A stretch of 9,136 nucleotides of DNA, taken from positions 1-9,136 of the forward strand of contig DAWO01000135.1 in the NCBI GenBank assembly GCA_002509485.1, in the 5' to 3' direction. Shown here piece by piece: positions 1-5,737 of this stretch (positions are counted from its first letter, which is position 1; every line of letters begins with the position of its first letter). The notes beneath the pieces were generated by a model. That model searched no databases, was not told the origin of the DNA, and was given only the letters and a program-made list of their open reading frames with translations. The stretch is from Methanolinea sp. UBA477. GTDB lineage: Archaea > Halobacteriota > Methanomicrobia > Methanomicrobiales > Methanospirillaceae. The position numbers and the translations under genes were made by a program.

Positions 1-1730
1 ACTCTCCCGACAGGGGACCGACTCTAGAGATGGTTCTCACCAAGATGCGCACACGAAACCCGGAGCTCCAGGTTATCGCCCTGAGTGCGACAATCGGCAA
101 TCCCGGGACACTCGCACGATGGCTGAATGCCGAACTCGTCACCAGTTCCTGGCGTCCTGTGGATCTCAGGCAGGGCGTCTTTTTCAATGGGAATATACAC
201 TTCCACGAGACACTCCGCCCGGTAAAGTCGATCTCCCGGTATGAAGACCTCAACCTCCTCATGGACACAGTGGAGGAAGGGGGCCAGTGCCTCGTCTTTG
301 TCGCTTCACGGAAGAATGCCGAAGCCTTTGCCAAGCGTGCGGCAAAAGCGCTCAACTCGGAAGAGTCATCCCTTGATGAGTATGCACGGCGCCTGGACAG
401 GCTGGCCGAGACGGATTCTGACCGGGTACTCTCGGCATGCGTTGAAAAGGGGGCGGCTTTCCATCATGCAGGGCTTCGCAGGGCACAACGTGAGATTATT
501 GAGGAAGGATTTCGCAGGGGACATATCCAGTGCATCTCGTCTACCCCGACGCTCGCTGCCGGGCTGAACCTCCCTGCACGGAGGGTCATCATACGCGATT
601 ACCGCCGGTATGCAAGCGGCCAGGGGATGGTCCCCATTCCTGCCCGTGAATATCACCAGATGGCCGGAAGAGCCGGACGGCCTCACCTTGACCCATACGG
701 TGAGGCTGTCCTGATCGCAAAGGAGGAGGAGGACATCGGTGCTCTCTACGAATTTTACATCGACGCACCGCCGGAAGATGTGAACTCGCAGATCGCATCA
801 GAGGCTACACTCTCGACACATGTACTCTCGCTCATCGCATCAGGTTTCGCCCGTTCCCGGGATGAACTCTCCAAATTCATGGAAGGGACCTTTTACCATC
901 ACCAGCGGAAGGGCACACGTCTCTTCGAGTCGATGATCCAGAAAGGGCTGCAGTTTCTCGAATTATCCGAGATGATCGTGGAGAATGGTGACCACCTATC
1001 AGCGACAGAATTTGGCCACCTCGTCTCCCAGTTGTATATCGATCCACGGAGCGCAGATACCATTGTTACAACCCTCTCGGGAGCTGATACGTTCTCTGAC
1101 GTCGGCCTTCTGCAACTGATCTGCAACACCCCGGACATGTTCACCCTCTACGTTGCCAACCGTGACCTGCACTATCTTGATCGCTTCATCTGCGAACATG
1201 ACGACGAATTATGGATCAAACTTCCGTTTGGCGAGGACGAAGATTATTACCGTGCCTTAAAGACCGCGATGCTTTTGCATGACTGGTCATTGGAGGTGCC
1301 CGAGACACTGATCTGTGAACGGTATTCTGTCGGCCCCGGTGATATCTACAACCTGCTGGAGAGCTCGGGCTGGCTCCTCCATGCGGCAGGCCGGCTCTCC
1401 GGAATGTTTGCCCCCAGGTTTGCAAAACAGGTCCGTGAATATGAGACCTGTCTCAAACACGGGATAAAACGAGAACTCCTGCCACTTATCAGTCTCAGGA
1501 ATGTCGGGCGGGTCAGGGCAAGACGGCTCTTTAACAATGGGCTCGTCTCTCCCGGTGCGGTAATGGACGCAGGAGAAGACCGGGTGGGTGCAATCCTTGG
1601 TCGTGGAATTGCGGCACAGATATTCTCCCGGACGACGAAGGGGAAGAATGCCCCTGATATGAACGAGAAAGAATTGTCCGGGCAACCATCACTATTTTCT
1701 TTCCAGGAGAGGGATGATGCAGGCCGGTGA
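1..1730 (+). CDS. hel308: Hel308-type superfamily 2 DNA helicase, 5'-truncated by the window edge
   Basis: Ski2-like 3'-5' DNA helicase of the archaeal Hel308/Hjm family, which acts at stalled or branched replication forks. The frame is open from base 3 (reading SPDRGPTLEMVLTKMR, the stretch that normally follows the DExH box), so the ATG at 30 is internal. About 575 residues are visible; the family is usually 700-750, so motifs I and II lie outside the window. Visible motifs are motif III SAT (84-92), a motif IV region reading CLVFVASRKNAEAF, a motif V region TPTLAAGLNLPARRVI and motif VI QMAGRAGRP (657-683). Winged-helix and ratchet regions follow, then a helix-hairpin-helix-like RNVGRVRARRLF near the C terminus. 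The tail contains QPSLFSF (1683-1703), resembling a PCNA-binding box. The stop overlaps the next gene by 17 bases, which suggests co-transcription. Identity is clear from the motifs; details of action are from the family. Confidence 0.93.
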   Translation, partial: SPDRGPTLEMVLTKMRTRNPELQVIALSATIGNPGTLARWLNAELVTSSWRPVDLRQGVFFNGNIHFHETLRPVKSISRYEDLNLLMDTVEEGGQCLVFVASRKNAEAFAKRAAKALNSEESSLDEYARRLDRLAETDSDRVLSACVEKGAAFHHAGLRRAQREIIEEGFRRGHIQCISSTPTLAAGLNLPARRVIIRDYRRYASGQGMVPIPAREYHQMAGRAGRPHLDPYGEAVLIAKEEEDIGALYEFYIDAPPEDVNSQIASEATLSTHVLSLIASGFARSRDELSKFMEGTFYHHQRKGTRLFESMIQKGLQFLELSEMIVENGDHLSATEFGHLVSQLYIDPRSADTIVTTLSGADTFSDVGLLQLICNTPDMFTLYVANRDLHYLDRFICEHDDELWIKLPFGEDEDYYRALKTAMLLHDWSLEVPETLICERYSVGPGDIYNLLESSGWLLHAAGRLSGMFAPRFAKQVREYETCLKHGIKRELLPLISLRNVGRVRARRLFNNGLVSPGAVMDAGEDRVGAILGRGIAAQIFSRTTKGKNAPDMNEKELSGQPSLFSFQERDDAGR

Positions 1731-2235
1731 TTGCGGGATTCGACAGGTCATTCTCGAGATAGATGACGTTGACCGGTTCCTGTTGATACTGAAGTCTCTT
1801 GGCGAGAGAACCCATACCCACATCATCATCTTCAACTCCGAGATGATGGCAGGGAGAAAGCATGTGACATCAGCTTTGTCTCATGCCATCCGTGCAGACA
1901 CCGGGAAGAGACGCATATCAAACAGACTTGAGATGGAAGCGCTCCTGTATGCCTCCGGATCACGTCAATGCATCAATGGTATGAAGTTCGGGGTACACGC
2001 AGGAACGAACCGTTCATACCTGTGCCTCTGCCCCTGGAAAGAGCCGGCATGGTCAGAGCTGTCAAAAATAAGTTCACCGTGCAGTGATGACTGGGATACA
2101 ATCTCATCTGAAAAAGCTCGTCTTCTCATGGATCTCTTTGAGATTACCTCTGTCGAGGTAGAGGCTGCCGGTGGGATCCAGAAGATCCGTGACCTCGTTC
2201 TTGAGCGGGTTGCACTCCTGGATGCGTACAGGTAG
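1714..2235 (+). CDS. Cgi121-like subunit of the KEOPS complex (tRNA t6A modification)
   Basis: Probable Cgi121 family protein (DUF509). In KEOPS, Cgi121 binds Bud32 and the tRNA CCA end and aids formation of t6A37 on ANN-decoding tRNAs in the cytoplasm. The family hallmark is the central region around residues 50-90, with HVTSALSHAIRA and then LEMEALLYASGSRQCINGMKFGV, resembling the E-x-LLYxSGxRQI core. Its 173 residues fit the family. There are two adjacent start codons, ATG 1714 and ATG 1717. The Shine-Dalgarno-like AGGAG at 1705-1709 lies 4 and 7 bases upstream of them, so the second may be the true start. The start lies inside the 3' end of the helicase gene. The TAG stop (2233-2235) supplies the first base of the tandem repeat tract; a second in-frame TGA follows at 2251. 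Five cysteines are scattered without an obvious metal motif. Assignment rests on the core motif and size. Confidence 0.8.
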   Translation: MMQAGDCGIRQVILEIDDVDRFLLILKSLGERTHTHIIIFNSEMMAGRKHVTSALSHAIRADTGKRRISNRLEMEALLYASGSRQCINGMKFGVHAGTNRSYLCLCPWKEPAWSELSKISSPCSDDWDTISSEKARLLMDLFEITSVEVEAAGGIQKIRDLVLERVALLDAYR

Positions 2236-2360
2236 ATCGTCTATTCTGGGTGATCGTCTATTCTGGGTGATCGTCTATTCTGGGTGATCGTCTATTCTGG
2301 GTGATCGTCTATTCTGGGTGATCGTCTATTCTGGGTGATCGTCTATTCTGGGTGATCGTC
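2235..2360. repeat. Perfect 17-bp tandem repeat, seven copies plus a 7-bp partial copy
   Basis: The unit GATCGTCTATTCTGGGT is repeated seven times without a mismatch from 2235 to 2353, followed by the first seven bases of an eighth copy (2354-2360). The tract starts on the last base of the Cgi121-like stop codon and ends inside the stop codon of the convergent moaB-like gene (2359-2361), so it makes up the whole junction. The unit has no strong self-complementarity and no T-rich run, so it does not look like a classic terminator. There are no spacers, so it is not CRISPR. Perfect identity suggests recent slippage or expansion, as in a variable-number tandem repeat. Confidence 0.97.
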
Positions 2361-2847
2361 ATTTGTTCGCGTGGGTCAGTATATGCCTGATTTCAGGAAT
2401 GATAAGAGATTCGACGGCCAATTTTACCGCTCCGGTAGATCCTGGAATGCAGAAGACCGCTTTTCCCCCGATGATGCCGGCAATCGCCCTGGAGAGCATG
2501 GCTGCCGTTCCGATCTCATCATAGCTTTTCATCCTGAAAAGTTCGCCAAATCCGTCTATCCGCTTTTCGAGCAGGGGACTGACCGCCTCAATCGTACAGT
2601 CGTCATGGGTCAGTCCGGTCCCGCCGTTCAGGACAATGAAGTTACAGGTGGCAAGCGAGGATTCTAATTCTTCCCGGATCGATTCTATCCTGTCAGCAAC
2701 GATCTCATAATGTCCAAGAGGAATGTTATGATCTTCGTAGATCGAGATGATTGTCCTGCCACTCGTATCTGATTCCCTGTTTCTGGTACTTGAAACAGTT
2801 ATCACACCACCTACAAGGCGAATGGGTTCTTCATGTCCGGCTTTCAT
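2359..2847 (-). CDS. moaB: MoaB/MogA-family molybdopterin biosynthesis protein
   Basis: MoaB/MogA-like protein, which adenylylates molybdopterin before insertion of Mo or W; in methanogens the cofactor serves formylmethanofuran and formate dehydrogenases. With the start at 2847 it has 162 residues, a normal size. Motifs in order: VGGVITVSSTRN near residue 12, NGGTGLTHDD (74-83, GGTG loop and acidic residues), GFGELFRMKSYDEIGTAAMLSRA (99-121, split here only for naming) and IPGSTGAVKLA (134-144). An upstream ATG at 2958 would add 37 residues. I prefer 2847 because the added residues lack family similarity, they overlap an ORB site, and a TATA-like AAAATAAAT sits about 30 bases upstream of 2847, fitting a leaderless or nearly leaderless transcript. 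No Shine-Dalgarno is visible. The gene runs away from the origin and converges on the Cgi121-like gene. Confidence 0.9.
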   Translation of the reverse strand: MKAGHEEPIRLVGGVITVSSTRNRESDTSGRTIISIYEDHNIPLGHYEIVADRIESIREELESSLATCNFIVLNGGTGLTHDDCTIEAVSPLLEKRIDGFGELFRMKSYDEIGTAAMLSRAIAGIIGGKAVFCIPGSTGAVKLAVESLIIPEIRHILTHANK

Positions 2848-2873
2848 TATGGTGAGGTTTTCGTATTGGTAGG

Positions 2874-2884
2874 ATTTATTTTGT
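2874..2884 (-). promoter_or_regulatory. TATA-like promoter element of the moaB-like gene
   Basis: On the minus strand this reads ACAAAATAAAT. Its centre is about 31 bases upstream of ATG 2847. Archaeal TATA boxes lie roughly 25-27 bases before the transcript start, so the message would begin at or a few bases before the start codon. Prediction from spacing and composition only. Confidence 0.5.
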
Positions 2885-2918
2885 TCTGATGATGCGAATT
2901 TCCGAAAAAATAACAGGG

Positions 2919-2941
2919 ACCCCTTTATTTCCAGTAGAAAT
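2919..2941 (-). repeat. ORB 1, origin recognition box
   Basis: On the minus strand: dyad-like TTTCTACTGGAAAT followed by AAA and GGGGT. It matches the consensus of the other five sites except for a C-to-T change in the left half of the dyad. It lies 72 bp upstream of the preferred moaB-like start, outside its TATA-like box. Confidence 0.85.
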
Positions 2942-2992
2942 GAAAAGATGTCCGCCATTTTTGCATTTTCCCCTTTTCCCTGAACTCCTCAC

Positions 2993-3014
2993 CTATAGAA
3001 CAATATAGAGTGAT
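2993..3014. repeat. Origin dyad element A (CTATA-N6-TATAG)
   Basis: CTATA (2993-2997), six bases, TATAG (3004-3008), continuing AGTGAT. It lies about 52 bp inward of ORB 1. The stretch ATAGAGTGAT recurs exactly at 3307-3316, and related dyads follow ORBs 2 and 3. Function unknown; short AT-rich dyads can arise by chance. Confidence 0.5.
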
Positions 3015-3077
3015 ATCCGGTTCCCACCCAGGATATCTATCATTTAATAATAGAATTATGGGTTCAAAACCCATCCA

Positions 3078-3100
3078 ACCCCTTCATTTCCACTGGAAAT
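3078..3100 (-). repeat. ORB 2, origin recognition box
   Basis: On the minus strand: ATTTCCAGTGGAAAT, then GAA, then GGGGT. This is a full match to the consensus and the cleanest of the left-hand group. Confidence 0.92.
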
Positions 3101-3156
3101 CCAAATGAAAATAGGATTTCGCCTGTTTTGCACTATATTTTATGTGAATCATTTCC

Positions 3157-3172
3157 CTATAAACATATAGAG
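3157..3172. repeat. Origin dyad element B (CTATA-N4-TATAG)
   Basis: CTATA (3157-3161), AACA, TATAG (3166-3170), then AG. It lies about 57 bp inward of ORB 2, a position equivalent to element A after ORB 1. Function unknown. Confidence 0.45.
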
Positions 3173-3230
3173 ATATTCACAGGTTCAATTTGGACTGACG
3201 ATATTTTATTTTCTCTTTTATTCCATTCAA

Positions 3231-3253
3231 ACCCCATTATTTCCTGTGGGAAA
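3231..3253 (-). repeat. ORB 3, degenerate origin recognition box
   Basis: On the minus strand: TTTCCCACAGGAAAT, then AAT, then GGGGT. The right half of the dyad and the G-tract are intact; the left half deviates at two or three positions. Polarity and spacing agree with ORBs 1 and 2. Confidence 0.75.
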
Positions 3254-3294
3254 AGAATTTGTCGTGTATCCAGGTTAGTTATCCCCAGGGAAAT

Positions 3295-3320
3295 CTCTAT
3301 ATCACCATAGAGTGATCACC
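3295..3320. repeat. Origin dyad element C, at the symmetry centre of ORB 3 and ORB 4
   Basis: CTCTAT (3295-3300), ATCACC, ATAGAG (3307-3312), with a nested ATCAC (3301-3305) / GTGAT (3312-3316) pair. It shares ATAGAGTGAT with element A. Its middle lies within about 10 bp of the midpoint between inverted ORBs 3 and 4. Function unknown. Confidence 0.5.
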
Positions 3321-3330
3321 ATTTTCAAAA

Positions 3331-3347
3331 CAATCCACCATGGATTG
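3331..3347. repeat. Short perfect inverted repeat in the origin
   Basis: CAATCCA (3331-3337), CCA, TGGATTG (3341-3347): seven-base arms with a three-base centre, between ORB 3 and ORB 4. It could bind a dimeric protein or form a small cruciform; no family known to me is implied. Confidence 0.5.
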
Positions 3348-3373
3348 AAACACTGCAGGAACTGGCACTAAAC

Positions 3374-3396
3374 TTTTCCACTGGAAATAGAAGGGT
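3374..3396 (+). repeat. ORB 4, origin recognition box
   Basis: TTTTCCACTGGAAAT, then AGA, then AGGGT. The dyad is perfect; the G-tract has three instead of four Gs. It is the first site of the plus-strand group and forms the innermost inverted pair with ORB 3. Confidence 0.85.
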
Positions 3397-3545
3397 ATAT
3401 TCGGTCTCTTAAAAGAGGGGATATGGAGACAGAGGTTGTGTAAATAGTATGAAACTATGGTAATTCATGTATCTCTCCTTTTGTATATGAAAATTGTATA
3501 GGGTTATTCTGACTCTTTATTGCTATAAATGTGGTAGCCTGGAGA

Positions 3546-3559
3546 TTTCACGTGTGAAA
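3546..3559. repeat. Short perfect inverted repeat TTTCAC-GT-GTGAAA
   Basis: Six-base arms with a two-base centre, between ORB 4 and ORB 5. It is a plausible site for a dimeric DNA-binding protein, but nothing identifies the binder. Confidence 0.45.
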
Positions 3560-3640
3560 CATGAGAGGATGGAGATATATAGATATATTGTGTCATTATC
3601 GTGCATATTGCAGTCAATAGAATCCATTTCAATGAGTTTT

Positions 3641-3714
3641 TATAGATCTTAAAAGATAATTACACAATGATTTTATTAAAATTTTATTAATATACAGCAT
3701 GTATCATTAAAAGA
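3641..3714. other. Candidate duplex unwinding element of the origin
   Basis: By hand count about 62 of 74 bases are A or T (about 84%), including the run TTTTATTAAAATTTTATTAA (3671-3690). It ends directly at ORB 5 and lies between ORB 4 and ORB 5, in the widest ORB gap. Initiator-assisted melting at an AT-rich element beside ORBs is known for archaeal origins; the position here is inferred from composition. Confidence 0.55.
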
Positions 3715-3737
3715 ATTTCCAGTGGAAATGATAGGGT
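3715..3737 (+). repeat. ORB 5, origin recognition box
   Basis: ATTTCCAGTGGAAAT, then GAT, then AGGGT. The dyad is perfect and identical to ORB 2 over 15 bases; the G-tract is three Gs. It directly borders the AT-rich tract. Confidence 0.9.
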
Positions 3738-3848
3738 GAGGGGTGAATAAGAGACAGTCCGAATGTCCAGAGGAAGTTCTTCTCCTTCACATGCACCAGG
3801 TATCTTTGAATCTATCTTTTTTCTTTTATTTAACGCGAATAAGATATA

Positions 3849-3871
3849 TTTTCCAGTCGAAATAAAGGGGT
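3849..3871 (+). repeat. ORB 6, origin recognition box next to the orc1/cdc6 promoter
   Basis: TTTTCCAGTCGAAAT, then AAA, then GGGGT. There is one change in the right half of the dyad (TCGAAA for TGGAAA) and the G-tract is intact. Its last base is the first base of the TATA-like box of orc1/cdc6, so the initiator bound here would compete with TBP/TFB. Confidence 0.88.
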
Positions 3872-3878
3872 TTATAAG
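3871..3878 (+). promoter_or_regulatory. TATA-like promoter element of orc1/cdc6
   Basis: TTTATAAG, preceded by the purine-rich AAAGGGG of ORB 6 where a BRE would sit. A transcript start near 3900 would give a leader of about 45 bases. A G-rich AGGGGGGT at 3931-3938, 8 bases before the ATG, could serve as an imperfect Shine-Dalgarno. The overlap with ORB 6 suggests autoregulation; this is inferred. Confidence 0.5.
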
Positions 3879-3946
3879 ATCGAGAAATAATCACATTTTT
3901 TACTTTTGAACACATTAAGATCAAAACCCAAGGGGGGTAGTTTCGC

Positions 3947-5230
3947 ATGGAAGAAGATCAGGGTCAATCAATCGGACTTTTTAAAAAATATCTTGGTAAT
4001 AATAGAATTTTTCAGAATCGGGAAGTGTTAAGACATTCTTATCGTCCCCAGATACTTCCACACCGGCGTCCTCAGATCGACCTGGTAGCATCGATTCTTG
4101 CACCGTCATTGAAGAACGAGACACCGTCAAATATCCTTATTTACGGAAAGACCGGGACTGGAAAGACCGCCTGTGTCCGTTACGTGGGGGCAGAGCTTGA
4201 AGACGCCAGTTCACACATGGGAACGATATGCCGGGTTGTCCATATCAACTGCGAACAGATTGATACGCAATATCGTGTTCTTGCTCAGATTTCCAAGAGT
4301 CTTATCGGTGAGGATGCGTCTTCCAGCGACAAGGTCCGGACTCACATACCCATGACTGGCTGGCCGACCGACCAGGTGTACCAGGAACTCAAGAACCAAC
4401 TGGAGACAGAGGGCGGGGTTCTCATCATCGTGCTGGATGAGATTGACAAGCTGGTAAAAAAGAGCGGCGATGAGACGCTGTATAACCTGACCAGGATAAA
4501 TGGAGATCTCAAGGAATCGAAGGTCAGCATGATCGGCATATCAAATGATCTCAGTTTTAAGGATTTCCTGGATCCAAGGGTCCTCTCCTCCTTAAGCGAA
4601 GAAGAACTGGTCTTCCCCCCTTACAATGCTCCACAGCTGTGCGATATCCTGCAGCAGAGGGCAGATATTGCATTCATGGAAAATGCCCTGGATGATGGAG
4701 TCATCCCTCTGTGCGCGGCACTTGCAGCCCAGGAACATGGCGATGCCCGCCGTGCGCTCGATCTCCTCCGTGTCTCGGGCGAGCTCGCTGATCGTGAAGA
4801 GGCAGAGAGAGTATCGGAGTCCCATGTCAAGATGGCACAGGCCAAGATTGAATCAGACAGCATGATCGAGTGCATCGTCACGTTGCCAACCCAGAGCAAG
4901 GTGGTCCTCTACTCGATGCTTCTCCTTGAACAGATGGGGCAGAATATATTTACCAGCGGAGAGGTATCGCGCATTTACAAGGAGATTGCTCCCGTTCTTG
5001 ATATTGATGTCCTGACACACCGGAGAATAACCGATCTCATCTCCGAGCTCAATATGCTGGGCGTCATCAACACGCGGGTCGTCAGTCGTGGTCGATACGG
5101 AAGGACAAAAGAGATGTGGTTTGATGCAAATACATCTAAGATATGGGACGTCATCCAGAATGACCAGCGCCTGAGTGCCCAGGGCCTTGGGCAGATGGAC
5201 ATCCAGTGGGTGAAAACCCTGTTCAGGTGA
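3947..5230 (+). CDS. cdc6: Orc1/Cdc6 replication initiator (Orc1-1 type)
   Basis: AAA+ ATPase that recognises ORB sites at the origin and recruits the MCM helicase. 427 residues, normal for the family. Motifs: Walker A GKTGTGKT (67-74), Walker B LIIVLDEID (159-167), sensor 1 IGISND (196-201) with its Asn, and sensor 2 GDARRALDLLR (265-275). The C-terminal winged-helix domain (about 310-427) includes a helix reading LTHRRITDLISELNMLG and a basic wing RVVSRGRYGRTKEMWF, as expected of a DNA-binding Orc1-1-type protein rather than a degenerate paralogue. All catalytic residues are present. It starts 76 bases after ORB 6, so the predicted origin lies immediately upstream. The next gene follows after 6 bases, suggesting an operon with the Lrp-like regulator and the aminotransferase. 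Confidence 0.97.
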   Translation: MEEDQGQSIGLFKKYLGNNRIFQNREVLRHSYRPQILPHRRPQIDLVASILAPSLKNETPSNILIYGKTGTGKTACVRYVGAELEDASSHMGTICRVVHINCEQIDTQYRVLAQISKSLIGEDASSSDKVRTHIPMTGWPTDQVYQELKNQLETEGGVLIIVLDEIDKLVKKSGDETLYNLTRINGDLKESKVSMIGISNDLSFKDFLDPRVLSSLSEEELVFPPYNAPQLCDILQQRADIAFMENALDDGVIPLCAALAAQEHGDARRALDLLRVSGELADREEAERVSESHVKMAQAKIESDSMIECIVTLPTQSKVVLYSMLLLEQMGQNIFTSGEVSRIYKEIAPVLDIDVLTHRRITDLISELNMLGVINTRVVSRGRYGRTKEMWFDANTSKIWDVIQNDQRLSAQGLGQMDIQWVKTLFR

Positions 5231-5236
5231 ATACCT

Positions 5237-5728
5237 ATGGACGAAAAAGACCTTCTCATTCTCCAGATTTTGGAGGATAACAGCCGTTTGTCACGAGACG
5301 AAATGGCCCTGATGGCGGAACTCGAACCCGATGAGATCGAAACACGCATCGCAGCCCTCGAGGAGGGAGGCGTCATCAGGAACTACACCGCCGTTATCGA
5401 CTGGGATAAAGCAGTAAACGGGGAGGTCGCAGCAATAATCGATCTGAAAGTGAATCCTGAGCGGGACTACGGGTATGACAGGATCGCCGACAGGCTATCC
5501 CGGTTCAGGCAGGTCAAATCACTTCGTCTCGTCACGGGTGTCTATGACCTGCAACTCATGGTCACTGGTCGGAACATGCAGGAGATTGCCCGGTTTGTCT
5601 CCGAGTACATCGCCCCGATGGACAGGGTCCGGGAGACCGCCACCCACATCATCATGAGGACATATAAGGAGTACGGGCATTCGTTCATGGATCGGGAGAC
5701 AACGGAGAGAATCCCCTACTCATTATGA
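5237..5728 (+). CDS. Lrp/AsnC-family transcriptional regulator
   Basis: 163-residue feast/famine-type regulator. An N-terminal helix-turn-helix (about 1-50, beginning MDEKDLLILQILEDNSRLS) is followed by a RAM/ligand-binding domain (about 63-145) with the typical VKSLRLVTGVYDLQLMV stretch; GVYDL is at 101-105. Such proteins form octamers or dimers and usually sense amino acids. A Shine-Dalgarno AGGTGA overlaps the orc1/cdc6 stop (5225-5230), 6-7 bases before the ATG, so translation is probably coupled. The aminotransferase gene follows after 9 bases, so amino-acid control of that gene is plausible. The effector cannot be read from the sequence. Confidence 0.93.
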   Translation: MDEKDLLILQILEDNSRLSRDEMALMAELEPDEIETRIAALEEGGVIRNYTAVIDWDKAVNGEVAAIIDLKVNPERDYGYDRIADRLSRFRQVKSLRLVTGVYDLQLMVTGRNMQEIARFVSEYIAPMDRVRETATHIIMRTYKEYGHSFMDRETTERIPYSL

Positions 5729-5737
5729 GGGATAGTG

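Larger units (their letters stand above)
2848..3946. other. oriC: Predicted chromosomal replication origin (oriC) next to orc1/cdc6
   Basis: This is a gene-free, AT-rich stretch of about 1.1 kb between the start of the moaB-like gene and orc1/cdc6. It holds six sites with the ORB pattern: a TTTCCASTGGAAAT dyad followed by about three bases and GGGGT. They start at 2919, 3078, 3231 (minus), 3374, 3715 and 3849 (plus). The two groups have opposite polarity, with G-tracts pointing outward. Start-to-start spacings are 159, 153, 143, 341 and 134 bp. A very AT-rich tract at 3641-3714 is a candidate duplex unwinding element. Archaeal origins typically lie beside the gene of the Orc1/Cdc6 that binds them, and the layout here fits that. 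No credible ORF, tRNA or rRNA was found inside. Confidence 0.9.

Noticed and set aside
1287..1685. Antisense frame of 132 codons in the helicase gene
   Set aside because: It lies opposite conserved helicase domains and its product shows no known motif.
2233..2253. TAG read-through (pyrrolysine) at the end of the Cgi121-like gene
   Set aside because: A TGA follows after five codons, the extension would be repeat-encoded, and nothing in the window suggests a pyrrolysine system.
2235..2360. CRISPR array
   Set aside because: Units are directly contiguous with no spacers, and 17 bp is too short for a CRISPR repeat.
3280..3300. A seventh ORB-like site around ATCCCCAGGGAAAT
   Set aside because: The dyad is one base short and no G-tract follows at the right distance.
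3128..3310. Open frame of 60 codons on the plus strand within the origin
   Set aside because: It runs through ORB 3 and dyad elements, has no ribosome site, and its product shows no recognisable domain or normal composition.
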